Positions 1 through 8,833 of a stretch of 64,000 nucleotides of DNA are shown here, one piece after another; position 1 is the stretch's first letter; every line of letters starts with the position of its first letter. The notes under the pieces were generated by a model. It saw nothing but the letters and a program-made list of their open reading frames with translations. It had not been told where the DNA came from and did no database searches. The DNA is taken from contig CBDCMO010000002.1 of the NCBI GenBank assembly GCA_965219125.1, positions 1,240,001 through 1,304,000 on the forward strand, written 5' to 3'. The DNA comes from JBBSOK01 sp965219125. Its GTDB lineage: Bacteria > Bacteroidota > Bacteroidia > Flavobacteriales > Flavobacteriaceae. The position numbers and the translations under genes were made by a program.

Positions 1-127
1 TAATGTCTCTTTTCACAAAGAGAATTATCAAATCACGATAACGCCAAACCTCCTTTAAGTTAAGGTCTAATACCTTTTTTTTTGAGGAAATTTCATAAAG
101 CCAAGTATCGTCAATATCAGTTTTCAA
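1..127 (-). CDS. ABC-2 type polysaccharide export permease, N-terminal fragment
   Basis: Reading leftwards from a TTG at 127 the frame stays open to the window edge for 42 codons. It contains WLYEIS, then LKEVWRYRDLIILFVKRDI, which is the usual cytoplasmic entry segment of Wzm/TagG-type permeases of polysaccharide ABC exporters. An in-frame TAA lies four codons upstream of the TTG and no ATG or GTG intervenes, so TTG is the only start visible. It lies downstream of the Wzc and Wza genes on the same strand, which fits a surface polysaccharide export locus continuing off the left edge. The family call rests on this short conserved segment only; no membrane segment is inside the window. Confidence 0.6.
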   Translation of the reverse strand, partial: MKTDIDDTWLYEISSKKKVLDLNLKEVWRYRDLIILFVKRDI

Positions 128-301
128 TTTATTTTTTTAAGAATACGAAGATAGGCAATACCCTTTGTTAGTTCAGCACTTTGGATGCGGCAAGATACCT
201 TTATGGATCGACTTCATTAACGCTCAATTACCTTAAATAAGTATCATAGAAAAATTTTTTATCCTGCCGTTCTATAAATTAACCTTCCCGTTTTATTTTC
301 A

Positions 302-2752
302 CTACTTCCTGCGGAAGTGGTTTCTAAATCTATCTAAAACGTTCTGTTTTTCTTCTGTGCTTTCATTGTTGTAACCGTAACCACCATAACCATAGCCGTA
401 ACCGTAGCCATAACCATAGCGCGCTTTTTCTTCGAAAAAATTTATTACAATACTTATATCTTTTATTTCGCCTCTTTTAAACTTGTCATTAACTATCGTA
501 AACATACCACCTTGTGTATAGTTTTGTCTTACAATGTAAATTGTGGCATCCGTAAATTTGGTAAGCTCCAATGAATCTGCCACAAGACCAATGGGTGGTG
601 AGTCTAAAATAATATAGTCATATTCTTTTTTAAGTTCTTCAATTAGCTGTTCCATTCGCTCTCCCATTAATAATTCTGATGGGTTTGGTGGAATAGGACC
701 CGCCGTTATGATGTCTAAATAGTCAACTTGCGTTTTCTGAATTATTTCTGGTAAGGTTGCATCATTAATTAGATAATTTACAACTCCAATTTTATTGTTG
801 ATATTAAAATCATTAAAAATCTTTGGCTTTCTTAAATCGAGTCCGAGTAGTACAGTCTTCTTTTCACTCAACGCAAAAACCGAAGCCAAGTTAATTGACG
901 TAAATGTTTTGCCTTCACCACTTATAGAAGATGTTATTAAAACCGTCTTGGCGCCATCAATATTTTTCTTTTTGTAGAAAAATTGCAAACTGGAGCGTAA
1001 CGATCTAAACGACTCAGAAATTGGTGCTTTGGGAGTATTGAGAACTGGCAAATTAGTGTCTTGTCTATTTTTACCAATTACCCCCAAAACAGGGATTTTT
1101 GTAAGCCTTTCAATATCCTGAATTGTTTTAATTTTAGTGTCAAAAAAAACTTTTAAGAATACCAAAACCAAAGGAATGCCCAGTCCAAATAAAAACGCCA
1201 TTACGTAATTTAGTTTGGTGTTTGGTCCAATTTGACCGCCACCAGTATCTTTCGCACTGTCAATAACCAGAACGTCGCTTACATTTGCAGCCTTTACCAA
1301 ACCTGCTTCACTGCGTTTTGCCAAAAACAAATTATAGGTTCCAGAGCTAACATTATAACGGCGTTCAATTTTAAGCAGCTCTTGTTGTTCCTTGGGAAGT
1401 TTTCTTATTTCGCCATCATATTGACCGATGTTTCCGTTAATACGGGCTAATTCTTGATTTTTTAACGATTTTGAAGACCGTATGTTTTCCAATAAAACAC
1501 TTTTTACAGCATCTATTTTTCTGTCTATATCTGAAAAAATTGGCGCACCATCTTTGTAGCTATATTCAAGTTTTCTGCGCTCTTCTGCCAAGGTAATAAT
1601 GCGGCCAACTCCTGTTGATATGCTACTTTCGGTAATACCTGCAACCGATGGCGCGGGCACATTCCTGTAATCCGAACGGCTGGTTAAATAGTCCTGCAAC
1701 ACATTATAATAATTTAGTTCGCTGCGTACCGCTTCTCTTTGAAGATCAAGATCAGTGAGTTTATCATTTATATTGGCGCCTTCCGTTTCTAGATTAAATA
1801 TGGCATTTTCATTTTTAAATTTGCTTAGCTCCTCCTCCACTCCTTTGAGCTCGACACCTTTATCTGCCAAACTGCTATCTATAAATTTTATAGTTTTAGT
1901 TGCAAACAGATTTTTGCGCTCTAACAAATCTTCACTTAATACTTTAACCGAAGTATTCAAATAAGTAACAAGTTTATCTTTATTGTTGCCGTTAAAACTC
2001 ATTTTTAAAACCGATGATCCTTTTGTATCTGAATCTACCCGAACATTTAGATATTCTTTTACGGTATTGTTGAAATTTGAAAAATTTATATAGTAAACCT
2101 CATTTGGGACAAAGCCAACTTCTGGATTTACATTTAGTGTTATATTTAAATATGGTAAGGATATTTTCTGGCCAATTTTATAATCTTTTGAAAAATTTTG
2201 AGCTGGTATATATTTTGATTCTATTTGCTTGTCGCCGCTATAAACCTGCACTTGTTGGTTACCATCCTCTTCAAAAGTGGAACTCAAATTAAAATTTACC
2301 GAATCTTTAAAAACAATTTTAAAAGTCTGGTTAAGTATTTGAGCTTTGGCAGTATCTGCAGTTACGGTAAATGGGGTGTGTTGGTAGGCATCAACCTTTT
2401 GATATTCGCCATCCTTAAAATAATTTAAATAGTATTGCAGTTGCTCTACAACCTTTTCGTTATGCGAGCGAGATTTTAAAGTTATAACAGCCGTGTTTAC
2501 CTTATCTGTTGTACCGCCCCAGTTAAAAGTTAAACTTGTATTTGAGGTGAAAAATGGATTTTGATCATCTTTAATTGAAATCAGATTTTCCATTTGGTAA
2601 ACAGGCAGTTTACGGATATTAATAAAATATGCCATTGCCATTGCTAAAAGTAGCGAAACAAGAAATAAAGGCCAATAGCTAATTATTTTAAAGAGAAAGC
2701 CTTTAAAGTCGAATGTCAAGTTGGTACTGTTTAAATCAAAATCTTCGCTCAT
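302..2752 (-). CDS. Wzc-type polysaccharide co-polymerase and tyrosine autokinase
   Basis: This 816-residue inner-membrane protein would control chain length and export of a capsule or exopolysaccharide. A first membrane segment lies near residues 25-45 and a second near 515-540, enclosing a large periplasmic Wzz-type domain with predicted coiled coil. The cytoplasmic C-terminal BY-kinase domain has Walker A GEGKT at 612-616, Walker A' VLLGLDLR at about 634-641 and Walker B IILDSPP at about 714-720. Residues 779-794 form an alternating Tyr-Gly cluster, the expected autophosphorylation tail. The ATG overlaps the stop of the upstream Wza gene by one base (TAATG), suggesting translational coupling. 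Length and architecture match single-chain Wzc of Bacteroidota. The export role is known for the family; the polymer exported here is unknown. Confidence 0.93.
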   Translation of the reverse strand: MSEDFDLNSTNLTFDFKGFLFKIISYWPLFLVSLLLAMAMAYFINIRKLPVYQMENLISIKDDQNPFFTSNTSLTFNWGGTTDKVNTAVITLKSRSHNEKVVEQLQYYLNYFKDGEYQKVDAYQHTPFTVTADTAKAQILNQTFKIVFKDSVNFNLSSTFEEDGNQQVQVYSGDKQIESKYIPAQNFSKDYKIGQKISLPYLNITLNVNPEVGFVPNEVYYINFSNFNNTVKEYLNVRVDSDTKGSSVLKMSFNGNNKDKLVTYLNTSVKVLSEDLLERKNLFATKTIKFIDSSLADKGVELKGVEEELSKFKNENAIFNLETEGANINDKLTDLDLQREAVRSELNYYNVLQDYLTSRSDYRNVPAPSVAGITESSISTGVGRIITLAEERRKLEYSYKDGAPIFSDIDRKIDAVKSVLLENIRSSKSLKNQELARINGNIGQYDGEIRKLPKEQQELLKIERRYNVSSGTYNLFLAKRSEAGLVKAANVSDVLVIDSAKDTGGGQIGPNTKLNYVMAFLFGLGIPLVLVFLKVFFDTKIKTIQDIERLTKIPVLGVIGKNRQDTNLPVLNTPKAPISESFRSLRSSLQFFYKKKNIDGAKTVLITSSISGEGKTFTSINLASVFALSEKKTVLLGLDLRKPKIFNDFNINNKIGVVNYLINDATLPEIIQKTQVDYLDIITAGPIPPNPSELLMGERMEQLIEELKKEYDYIILDSPPIGLVADSLELTKFTDATIYIVRQNYTQGGMFTIVNDKFKRGEIKDISIVINFFEEKARYGYGYGYGYGYGGYGYNNESTEEKQNVLDRFRNHFRRK

Positions 2753-3546
2753 TACAGTCGGGTTGCTAAAAGAATAATGGTTGTTAGGGCAGAAACAATG
2801 GTTACTATTGTAGTAAATGACTGCAAGCCCGTTGTACCTGTCCCCAAAGATTTTTGTGGCAACGGATTTATAATTATAAGATCGTTTGGCTTAACATTAT
2901 AATAGGGTGAATTCATTGCGCTTACCTTGGTTAAATCTAAATGATGTACTTTTTGCCCAAGTGGATATTGCCGTATTATAACAATATTTGTTCTATCACC
3001 TGTTACAGTGATATCGCCACTATTTGCAATAGCTTCCATTATACTTACTTGGTCACGATAAATAATATTTGAACCTGGCCCATTAATTTCGCCATTAATA
3101 GTATATCTAATCCCTGCAAGTTTTACGGTAACAAAAACGTTGGCCGTTTCTTTAAAGTAATTCTCATTTAGTATCTTTTCAAGGTTTTCACGTATTTCTT
3201 CAACCGTGTAGCCAAGTACTTGCAATTCGCCAATTATTGGAATACGAATATTACCGTGGCTATCAACCACAAAACCATCATAATATAATTTTTCTTCGCC
3301 TGTAGCACTTGGGTTGTCATCACCTACAGTATTAAAGAAATTGAAAGTTTCTTGATCCAATGTTTTAACCCTAATGCTCAACAAATCATTAATTTGAAGT
3401 CTGTACGGCTCGGGCGTTTTTCGAATTACCGCGGTAGTATCATTGGGGCTCTCGCTTTCCTGTAAATACGTGAGTTGTTTTGTTGAAATGCAGGATGTTA
3501 CACAGAGTGCGAGCAGAAAAAATAATACCAACGGTATAGATTTCAT
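2752..3546 (-). CDS. Wza-type polysaccharide export outer-membrane lipoprotein
   Basis: This 264-residue lipoprotein should form the outer-membrane exit channel for the polysaccharide handled by the adjacent Wzc. The N-terminus is hydrophobic and ends in a lipobox with Cys19 (CVTSC). A polysaccharide export (Poly_export) domain follows around residues 50-150 (starting near YRLQINDLLSIRV), then SLBB-like sequence around GEINGPGSNIIY. A C-terminal hydrophobic segment (about 240-260) could be the membrane-spanning helix. I chose the ATG at 3546 rather than a TTG at 3570, because the TTG lies inside a TATATTTG -7-like element (3568-3575) and would put eight polar residues before the signal peptide. 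It is the first gene of the leftward operon. Confidence 0.92.
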   Translation of the reverse strand: MKSIPLVLFFLLALCVTSCISTKQLTYLQESESPNDTTAVIRKTPEPYRLQINDLLSIRVKTLDQETFNFFNTVGDDNPSATGEEKLYYDGFVVDSHGNIRIPIIGELQVLGYTVEEIRENLEKILNENYFKETANVFVTVKLAGIRYTINGEINGPGSNIIYRDQVSIMEAIANSGDITVTGDRTNIVIIRQYPLGQKVHHLDLTKVSAMNSPYYNVKPNDLIIINPLPQKSLGTGTTGLQSFTTIVTIVSALTTIILLATRL

Positions 3547-3567
3547 AGAGGCAATAAAGTTAATGGG

Positions 3568-3575
3568 CAAATATA
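3568..3575 (-). promoter_or_regulatory. -7 promoter element upstream of wza/wzc
   Basis: The minus strand reads TATATTTG, an exact match to the Bacteroidota -7 consensus TAnnTTTG, 21 bases before the chosen ATG at 3546. No clear TTG -33 partner is visible at the usual distance, so this is a half-supported promoter. Confidence 0.4.
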
Positions 3576-3647
3576 GAGTAACGTTAGTAATTATAGAAAA
3601 TTAAGTTATATGAATGTAGAATTATGAACCCATCTCAACTATTTTTG

Positions 3648-3725
3648 CAAAAAATTATAGGGTTTGTACCTCGGCTTGGCTCGGCAACCGTTCTTTATTA
3701 AACTATCAAAAAATTATAGGGTTTG
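3648..3725. repeat. 19-bp direct repeat in the leader of the ABC-F gene
   Basis: A 19-base word (CAAAAAATTATAGGGTTTG) occurs exactly at 3648-3666 and again at 3707-3725, 59 bases apart. The second copy ends on the TTG start codon of the ABC-F gene. The intervening DNA is unrelated and rich in CGGC motifs. A segmental duplication of the start region is the simplest explanation. Confidence 0.85.
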
Positions 3726-5597
3726 AATTATCTTTCAGTAGAAAATGTATCGAAGAGTTTTGGAATGAGAATGCTTTTTGAAGGCATCTCGTTTGGTATT
3801 AACGCAGGACAAAAAATAGGTTTTGTTGCAAAAAATGGCACTGGAAAAACCTCGTTGCTCAATATTCTTTCCGGCGCCGACAATCCGGATGAAGGTCGCG
3901 TAACATACCGCAAAGGTTTAAAAACTGCCTTCTTGCCACAAGAACCAGATTTGGATGGCAAACTTACTATTGAAGAAACCATATTTTCCAGCGATAATCC
4001 TATTCTGAAAATTATCGAAGCCTACGAAAAATCAATAGAAAATCCAGAAGACACCGAAGCATTCCAAAAAGCATTCGATGCGATGGAAGCCCACCACGCT
4101 TGGGATTTTGAAACAAGATACAAGCAGATTCTCTTTAAATTGAAGTTGGAAGATCTTCACATAAAAGTAGAAACCTTGAGCGGTGGACAGAAAAAACGGC
4201 TTGCACTTGCAAATGCATTGCTCAACACGCCAGATTTATTGATAATGGATGAGCCAACAAACCATTTAGATCTAGAAATGATTGAGTGGCTTGAAGCTTT
4301 ATTCGCAAAAGAAAATTTTACGCTTTTTATGGTAACACACGACCGTTTTTTCTTGGAACGTGTATGCAACGAAATTGTAGAATTGGATGAAGGCACACTT
4401 TACAACTACAAAGGAAATTACAGCTATTATCTTGAAAAGCGGGATGCCAGAATTGAAAATGAAGCTACGGAAGTTGGCAAAGCAAAGCAACTTTTTAAAA
4501 GCGAATTGGAATGGATGCGCCGCCAACCTAAAGCAAGAACAACAAAAAGTAAAAGCCGAATAGACGATTTTTTTGAAATAAAGGACAAAGCCAGCAAACG
4601 CCGAAACGACCATAAAGTAGATCTTGAACTAAATATGGAGCGAATGGGCACAAAAGTGGTCGAGCTTCATAAAATCACGAAATCTTTTGGGGATAAAAAG
4701 TTGCTCGATAATTTTGAATATAACTTTAATCGTGGCGAACGTGTTGGTATAATTGGCAAAAATGGAACGGGCAAATCTACATTTCTAAACATTTTGACAG
4801 GCAAGTTAAAACCAGATGCAGGCAAGGTTATTATTGGTGATACCATTCAATTTGGGTATTATACGCAAGACGGAATTACTATAAAAGAAGGCCAAAAAGT
4901 AATAGATGTAATCCGTGAATATGGCGATTATATTCCGTTGAAAAAGGGAAGGCAGATTTCGGCAACGCAATTGTTGGAACGTTTTTTATTCGACCGTAAA
5001 AAGCAATACGATTTTGTTGAAAAATTGAGCGGTGGCGAGCGTAAAAGGCTTTATTTGTGTACGGTTTTAATTAAGAATCCAAATTTCCTAATTTTGGATG
5101 AGCCTACAAACGATCTTGATATTGTAACATTAAATGTACTTGAAAGTTTTCTATTAGATTTTCCTGGCTGTCTTTTGGTTGTAAGTCACGACCGTTATTT
5201 TATGGATAAAATTGTAGATCACCTTTTCGTTTTTCGCGGAAATGGAGAAGTAGAAGATTTCCCCGGAAATTACTCCGATTTTAGAGTGTATGAAGACAGT
5301 AATATCGCAGAAAAACGAGCAGAAAACGCCGAAACACCGAGCAAGCCAAAAAACGAATGGAAAAAAGATTCCGAGAAAGCCGCCTTGTCCTATAACGAAC
5401 AAAAGGAATACGGCAAGCTTGAAAAGGAAATAGCAAATTTGGAAAAACAGCGGGAAACGCTTCAAAATAAGTTTGCAACTGAAAGCTGGAACGGCGCTGA
5501 AATAGATAAACAATCCATAAAATTACAAGAAATTATGGACGGGATTGAAGCTAAAACAGAGAGATGGTTTGAGTTGTCGGCTAAGCTATCGGAATAA
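3723..5597 (+). CDS. ABC-F family ATPase (Uup-like)
   Basis: This 624-residue protein has two ABC ATPase domains and no membrane segment, the ABC-F plan. These proteins act on the ribosome, in rescue, assembly or antibiotic protection. Domain 1 has Walker A KNGTGKT at 37-43 (the usual first Gly of the loop is Ala36), signature LSGGQ at 152 and Walker B MDEPTNHLD at 175. A charged linker of about residues 235-310 joins it to domain 2, with Walker A GKNGTGKS at 345-352, signature LSGGE at 435 and LDEPTNDLD at 458. A Lys/Glu-rich C-terminal coiled coil (about 530-620) matches Uup. The start is TTG; no ATG fits. Substrate or regulatory role cannot be read from sequence. Confidence 0.93.
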   Translation: MNYLSVENVSKSFGMRMLFEGISFGINAGQKIGFVAKNGTGKTSLLNILSGADNPDEGRVTYRKGLKTAFLPQEPDLDGKLTIEETIFSSDNPILKIIEAYEKSIENPEDTEAFQKAFDAMEAHHAWDFETRYKQILFKLKLEDLHIKVETLSGGQKKRLALANALLNTPDLLIMDEPTNHLDLEMIEWLEALFAKENFTLFMVTHDRFFLERVCNEIVELDEGTLYNYKGNYSYYLEKRDARIENEATEVGKAKQLFKSELEWMRRQPKARTTKSKSRIDDFFEIKDKASKRRNDHKVDLELNMERMGTKVVELHKITKSFGDKKLLDNFEYNFNRGERVGIIGKNGTGKSTFLNILTGKLKPDAGKVIIGDTIQFGYYTQDGITIKEGQKVIDVIREYGDYIPLKKGRQISATQLLERFLFDRKKQYDFVEKLSGGERKRLYLCTVLIKNPNFLILDEPTNDLDIVTLNVLESFLLDFPGCLLVVSHDRYFMDKIVDHLFVFRGNGEVEDFPGNYSDFRVYEDSNIAEKRAENAETPSKPKNEWKKDSEKAALSYNEQKEYGKLEKEIANLEKQRETLQNKFATESWNGAEIDKQSIKLQEIMDGIEAKTERWFELSAKLSE

Positions 5598-5710
5598 AAG
5601 AAAGTTTACAGTCGCAATTTTCAGTGTTTTTGTTATCAACATTTTTTTTGAATTTTAAAATATTGTTCTTTTCTCCGTGAGCCTAATTGAAAGATGTGTT
5701 ACAGCTATTA

Positions 5711-5750
5711 CGCTGAGATGCGCTGAGAAACGCTGAGGTTCACCGAGAAA
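5711..5750. repeat. 10-bp imperfect tandem repeat
   Basis: Four adjacent decamers read CGCTGAGATG, CGCTGAGAAA, CGCTGAGGTT and CACCGAGAAA. They lie between the ABC-F gene and the methyltransferase gene, where no other feature is evident. Confidence 0.8.
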
Positions 5751-5800
5751 ACATAATTTCGAAAACTGGTCATTTAATTAAGCCTGAAATACCAAATTAG

Positions 5801-6574
5801 ATGTTCTATCAGATAAAATCATATATAAAGTTTTTTTTCAAAAGTACGAATGCACACGGCGTTCACTCGCCTTTTGTTTATGATTTGGTTACCAAATGTT
5901 TTTATGACAGGAAAAATTATTTGAAATATGCAACTTTAGAAAAAATTCGGAAAACACTTCAAACTTCTTCCGAAGAAATAGAAATCACCGATTTTGGAGC
6001 AGGTTCGCGGGTTTTCAAATCAAATAAGAGAAAAGTTTCTGCAATTGCAAAAAATGCTGGGATTTCTGTTAAAAGGCAAAAACTACTTTTTAGAGTTGTT
6101 CAATATTTTCAGCCAAATTCAATTTTAGAGCTTGGCACTTCCGTTGGCCTCTCAACTGCTGCGTTGGCATTTGCGAAACCCGATGCAAAAATTACTACTG
6201 TTGAAGGTTGCCCAAATACTTCAAAAGTTGCATCTGCTCTTTTTGATAAATTTAAATTGAAAAATATTATACATCAAAACAAAAAGTTTGATGCTTTTTT
6301 CAACGAAAATACAAATGAGAAATTCGATTTTGTTTACGTTGATGGCAATCATAATAAAGAAAACACATTAAAATATTTTGAAGAGCTTACTGCTAGAGCG
6401 ACAAATAGTACAGTTTTAATATTTGATGATATTTATTGGAGCCAAGAAATGACGGAAGCTTGGAAAACAATTGTTGCCAACCAAAAAGTATCGGTAAGTA
6501 TTGACACTTTTTACTGGGGATTTGCATTTTTTAGGGAAGAACAGCGGAAGGAGCATTTTACAATTAGACTTTAA
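5801..6574 (+). CDS. Class I SAM-dependent methyltransferase
   Basis: This 257-residue soluble protein has the Rossmann methyltransferase signature ILELGTSVGLSTAAL at about 108-122 (motif I, SAM binding), an acidic strand end TTVEG at about 132-136, FDFVYVDGNH near 174-183 and LIFDDIYW near 206-213. The layout resembles O-methyltransferases of the catechol or caffeoyl-CoA type, but the N-terminal 90 residues (AHGVHSPFVYDL) are typical of a flavobacterial clade with no assigned substrate. It stands alone between the ABC-F gene and the LolD-type ATPase, so context does not suggest a target. Confidence 0.85.
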   Translation: MFYQIKSYIKFFFKSTNAHGVHSPFVYDLVTKCFYDRKNYLKYATLEKIRKTLQTSSEEIEITDFGAGSRVFKSNKRKVSAIAKNAGISVKRQKLLFRVVQYFQPNSILELGTSVGLSTAALAFAKPDAKITTVEGCPNTSKVASALFDKFKLKNIIHQNKKFDAFFNENTNEKFDFVYVDGNHNKENTLKYFEELTARATNSTVLIFDDIYWSQEMTEAWKTIVANQKVSVSIDTFYWGFAFFREEQRKEHFTIRL

Positions 6575-6671
6575 ATTCTAGATTTGAGAAGAGAGACTTG
6601 AGATTTTAAACTTGTTTGCTACTGTTGTTTTTATTGCAGCATTTGACCCTAATGTGAATCAAATTAAAAAA

Positions 6672-6760
6672 GTTACGGTTAGTGAGTGATTTTTACAATT
6701 TGACGAAAGTCAAATTATAAAAATTGTGGCTAACTAACTGTAACGACAAACCTATCTTTA
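6672..6760 (+). promoter_or_regulatory. Nested inverted repeats and -7-like element before the LolD-type gene
   Basis: An outer inverted repeat pairs 6672-6683 (GTTACGGTTAGT) with 6733-6744 (ACTAACTGTAAC), 11 of 12 positions. Inside it lies a perfect 8-bp inverted repeat, AATTTGAC at 6697-6704 and GTCAAATT at 6709-6716, with loop GAAA. A TATCTTTA element, one base off the -7 consensus, follows at 6753-6760, 30 bases before the ATG. The arrangement could be an operator or a structured leader; no regulator gene is adjacent. Confidence 0.5.
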
Positions 6761-6790
6761 CGTCTTATATAAAACTTCCGAAATTGTAAA

Positions 6791-7474
6791 ATGAGTTTAG
6801 TAATTAAAATTAGAAATATAATCCGAGATTTTGCGCTGGGAACAGAAATTGTTCACGTTTTAAAAGGTATAGATCTAGATGTTGAACGCGGCGAATACGT
6901 GGCTTTAATGGGTCCATCGGGTTCGGGTAAATCTACACTTATGAATCTTTTAGGTTGTTTGGACACCCCAACTTCCGGAACGTACGAACTTAACGGCGCC
7001 GACGTTAGCAACATGAGCGACGATGAATTGGCAGAAATAAGAAATAAGGAAATTGGTTTTGTTTTTCAAACTTTCAATCTTTTACCAAGAACCACAGCTT
7101 TGGAAAACGTAGCATTGCCAATGGTTTACGCAGGTGCGAGTAAAAGTGAGCGGAAAAAACGAGCCGAAGAAGTGCTAACAAACGTAGGCTTGGCAGATAG
7201 AATGGACCATAAACCAAATCAACTTTCGGGCGGACAACGCCAACGTGTCGCGGTTGGTCGAGCTTTGGTTAATCATCCTTCAATTATATTGGCCGATGAA
7301 CCTACTGGAAATCTGGATTCAAAAACTTCGGAAGAGATAATGAAACTTTTCAAGGATATTCACCTTGCCGGAAATACAGTAATTGTAGTAACGCACGAAG
7401 AGGATATTGCCGAAAGAGCTGATCGTATTATTAGGTTGCGTGATGGCGTTATTGAGAGTGATATTAGGAAGTAG
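6791..7474 (+). CDS. ABC transporter ATPase of the LolD/MacB type
   Basis: This 227-residue single-domain ATPase has Walker A GPSGSGKST at 41-49, a Q-loop FVFQTFNLLPR near 96-106, signature LSGGQRQR near 144-151, Walker B ILADEPTGNLD near 164-174 and the switch histidine in THEED near 200. This fits the LolD/MacB/FtsE group, which powers lipoprotein sorting, efflux or mechanotransmission with an FtsX-like permease. No permease gene lies nearby, so the partner must be encoded elsewhere. Its leader holds the nested inverted repeats described separately. A truncated GTTATGA repeat follows its stop codon. Confidence 0.9.
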   Translation: MSLVIKIRNIIRDFALGTEIVHVLKGIDLDVERGEYVALMGPSGSGKSTLMNLLGCLDTPTSGTYELNGADVSNMSDDELAEIRNKEIGFVFQTFNLLPRTTALENVALPMVYAGASKSERKKRAEEVLTNVGLADRMDHKPNQLSGGQRQRVAVGRALVNHPSIILADEPTGNLDSKTSEEIMKLFKDIHLAGNTVIVVTHEEDIAERADRIIRLRDGVIESDIRK

Positions 7475-7520
7475 TTTCGGGTTATGAGTTATAATTAAAA
7501 TTAATGATTTATCTTCAGCC

Positions 7521-7763
7521 TTGAAAAAAGCCTTAATCTATCCATTTATTCTTTTAATTAGATTTTATCAGAAATTTATTTCCCCCATTTTGCCCGCAAT
7601 GTGCCGTTATTCGCCATCTTGTTCCCATTACGCGGTTGAGGCGCTGCAAACTCACGGACTTTTAAAAGGTGGCTGGTTTGCGGCTAAACGTATTGCGAGT
7701 TGCAATCCGTGGGGCGGACATGGATATGATCCCGTTCCGCCGAAAAAAGAAACCCAACAATAA
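7521..7763 (+). CDS. yidD: YidD, membrane protein insertion efficiency factor
   Basis: The 80-residue product contains an N-terminal amphipathic or hydrophobic helix and the family core RFYQKFISPILP, MCRYSPSCSHYA and the Trp-Gly motif NPWGGHGYDPVP with conserved cysteines. YidD assists YidC-dependent insertion of membrane proteins. The start is TTG at 7521, as no ATG lies before the conserved region. It is separated from the ATPase by 46 bases and from lgt by 55 bases, in the same direction. Confidence 0.95.
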   Translation: MKKALIYPFILLIRFYQKFISPILPAMCRYSPSCSHYAVEALQTHGLLKGGWFAAKRIASCNPWGGHGYDPVPPKKETQQ

Positions 7764-7818
7764 AACCGATACAGTTTTGGGTTTTACTATCTTTACGCTT
7801 CTTTTTTAAACAAAAAAT

Positions 7819-8754
7819 ATGCATTATTTAAGTATTCTTTGGAATCCTTCAGAAGGTATTGACCTTGGTTTTTTTACCATTCGTTTTTATAGTTTAATGT
7901 TTGTGGTAGCCTTTGTTTTGGGGTTTGTCATAATGAAGAAAATTTATCAGGCTGAAGGTATCGCTGTGGAAAAAGTAGATAGCCTTTTTATCTATTTTGT
8001 GGTAGCGACCTTGATTGGTGCGAGATTGGGGCACGTTATATTTTATCAACCCGAACTATTTGCGGAAGATCCGCTCTCCGTTTTCTTGCCAATACGAACT
8101 GTGCCAAATTTTGAATTTACAGGTTTTCAAGGACTTGCAAGTCACGGTGCAACCATTGCTATAATCATTGCGATGTTTATGTACAGTAAAAAGGTTCTTC
8201 AAAAACCTGTGCTGTGGATTTTAGATAGAACCGTTATCGCCGCGGCCAACGGAGCTATTTTTGTGCGGATTGGTAATTTTATCAATTCTGAAATAATAGG
8301 TAAACCTTCCGGCAATTCTCCGCTTGGTGTGCGTTTTCTGAGAGATGGAATTAGCAAATACGAAGCTGTAAAAATAACTGGGATAAAAGATGTGAACAAG
8401 GCTTATAACGCTATTGCCCACCATCCGGAGTTTGCAGATGTTTTAAATTCAGTTCCGTTTAGGCATCCGGCTCAATTATATGAAAGTGTTGGTTATATTT
8501 TCGTCTTCTTAATTTTATGGTATTTTTATTGGAAAACCAACAAACGCAACAAACTCGGCTTTTTGTTCGGTATGTTTTTAATCCTTCTTTTCACGGTTCG
8601 TTTTATTGTTGAATTTTTAAAAGAAAGCCAAGGCGGTTTTGAAACGGATTTGGGCAACGCACTTTCCACAGGGCAATGGCTTAGTATTCCGTTTGTATTG
8701 ATTGGACTTTATTTTGTTTTTAGACCGGAGAAGGAAGTAGTCAGTAGTCAGTAG
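7819..8754 (+). CDS. lgt: Prolipoprotein diacylglyceryl transferase
   Basis: Lgt attaches diacylglycerol from phosphatidylglycerol to the lipobox cysteine of prolipoproteins in the inner membrane. The 311-residue product has about seven hydrophobic segments. It shows the catalytic HG pair at 109-110 (ASHGA), the Lgt signature RIGNFINSE at 150-158, and a late Arg in FTVRFIVEFLK near 256. Lipoproteins abound in this window. The last residues, SSQ, and the TAG stop are encoded by a GTAGTCA heptamer array, so the C-terminal tail appears to have been rewritten by repeat expansion. Confidence 0.95.
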   Translation: MHYLSILWNPSEGIDLGFFTIRFYSLMFVVAFVLGFVIMKKIYQAEGIAVEKVDSLFIYFVVATLIGARLGHVIFYQPELFAEDPLSVFLPIRTVPNFEFTGFQGLASHGATIAIIIAMFMYSKKVLQKPVLWILDRTVIAAANGAIFVRIGNFINSEIIGKPSGNSPLGVRFLRDGISKYEAVKITGIKDVNKAYNAIAHHPEFADVLNSVPFRHPAQLYESVGYIFVFLILWYFYWKTNKRNKLGFLFGMFLILLFTVRFIVEFLKESQGGFETDLGNALSTGQWLSIPFVLIGLYFVFRPEKEVVSSQ

Positions 8755-8764
8755 TCAGTAGTCA
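8737..8764. repeat. GTAGTCA heptamer tandem repeat, 4 perfect copies
   Basis: Four perfect copies of GTAGTCA span the end of lgt. The TAG stop of lgt (8752-8754) lies in the third copy. The unit contains TAG on this strand and TGA on the other, and as 7 is not a multiple of 3, the array closes all six frames. Confidence 0.9.
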
Positions 8765-8833
8765 AAATTAAATAATTCAAAATATTGAATTATTTTTTCG
8801 GTGGTTTTAAAGTTATTTAATGGAGGATTTAAA

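Noticed and set aside
3546..3570. TTG at 3570 as start of the Wza-type gene
   Set aside because: It lies within the TATATTTG promoter element and would precede the signal peptide with polar residues.
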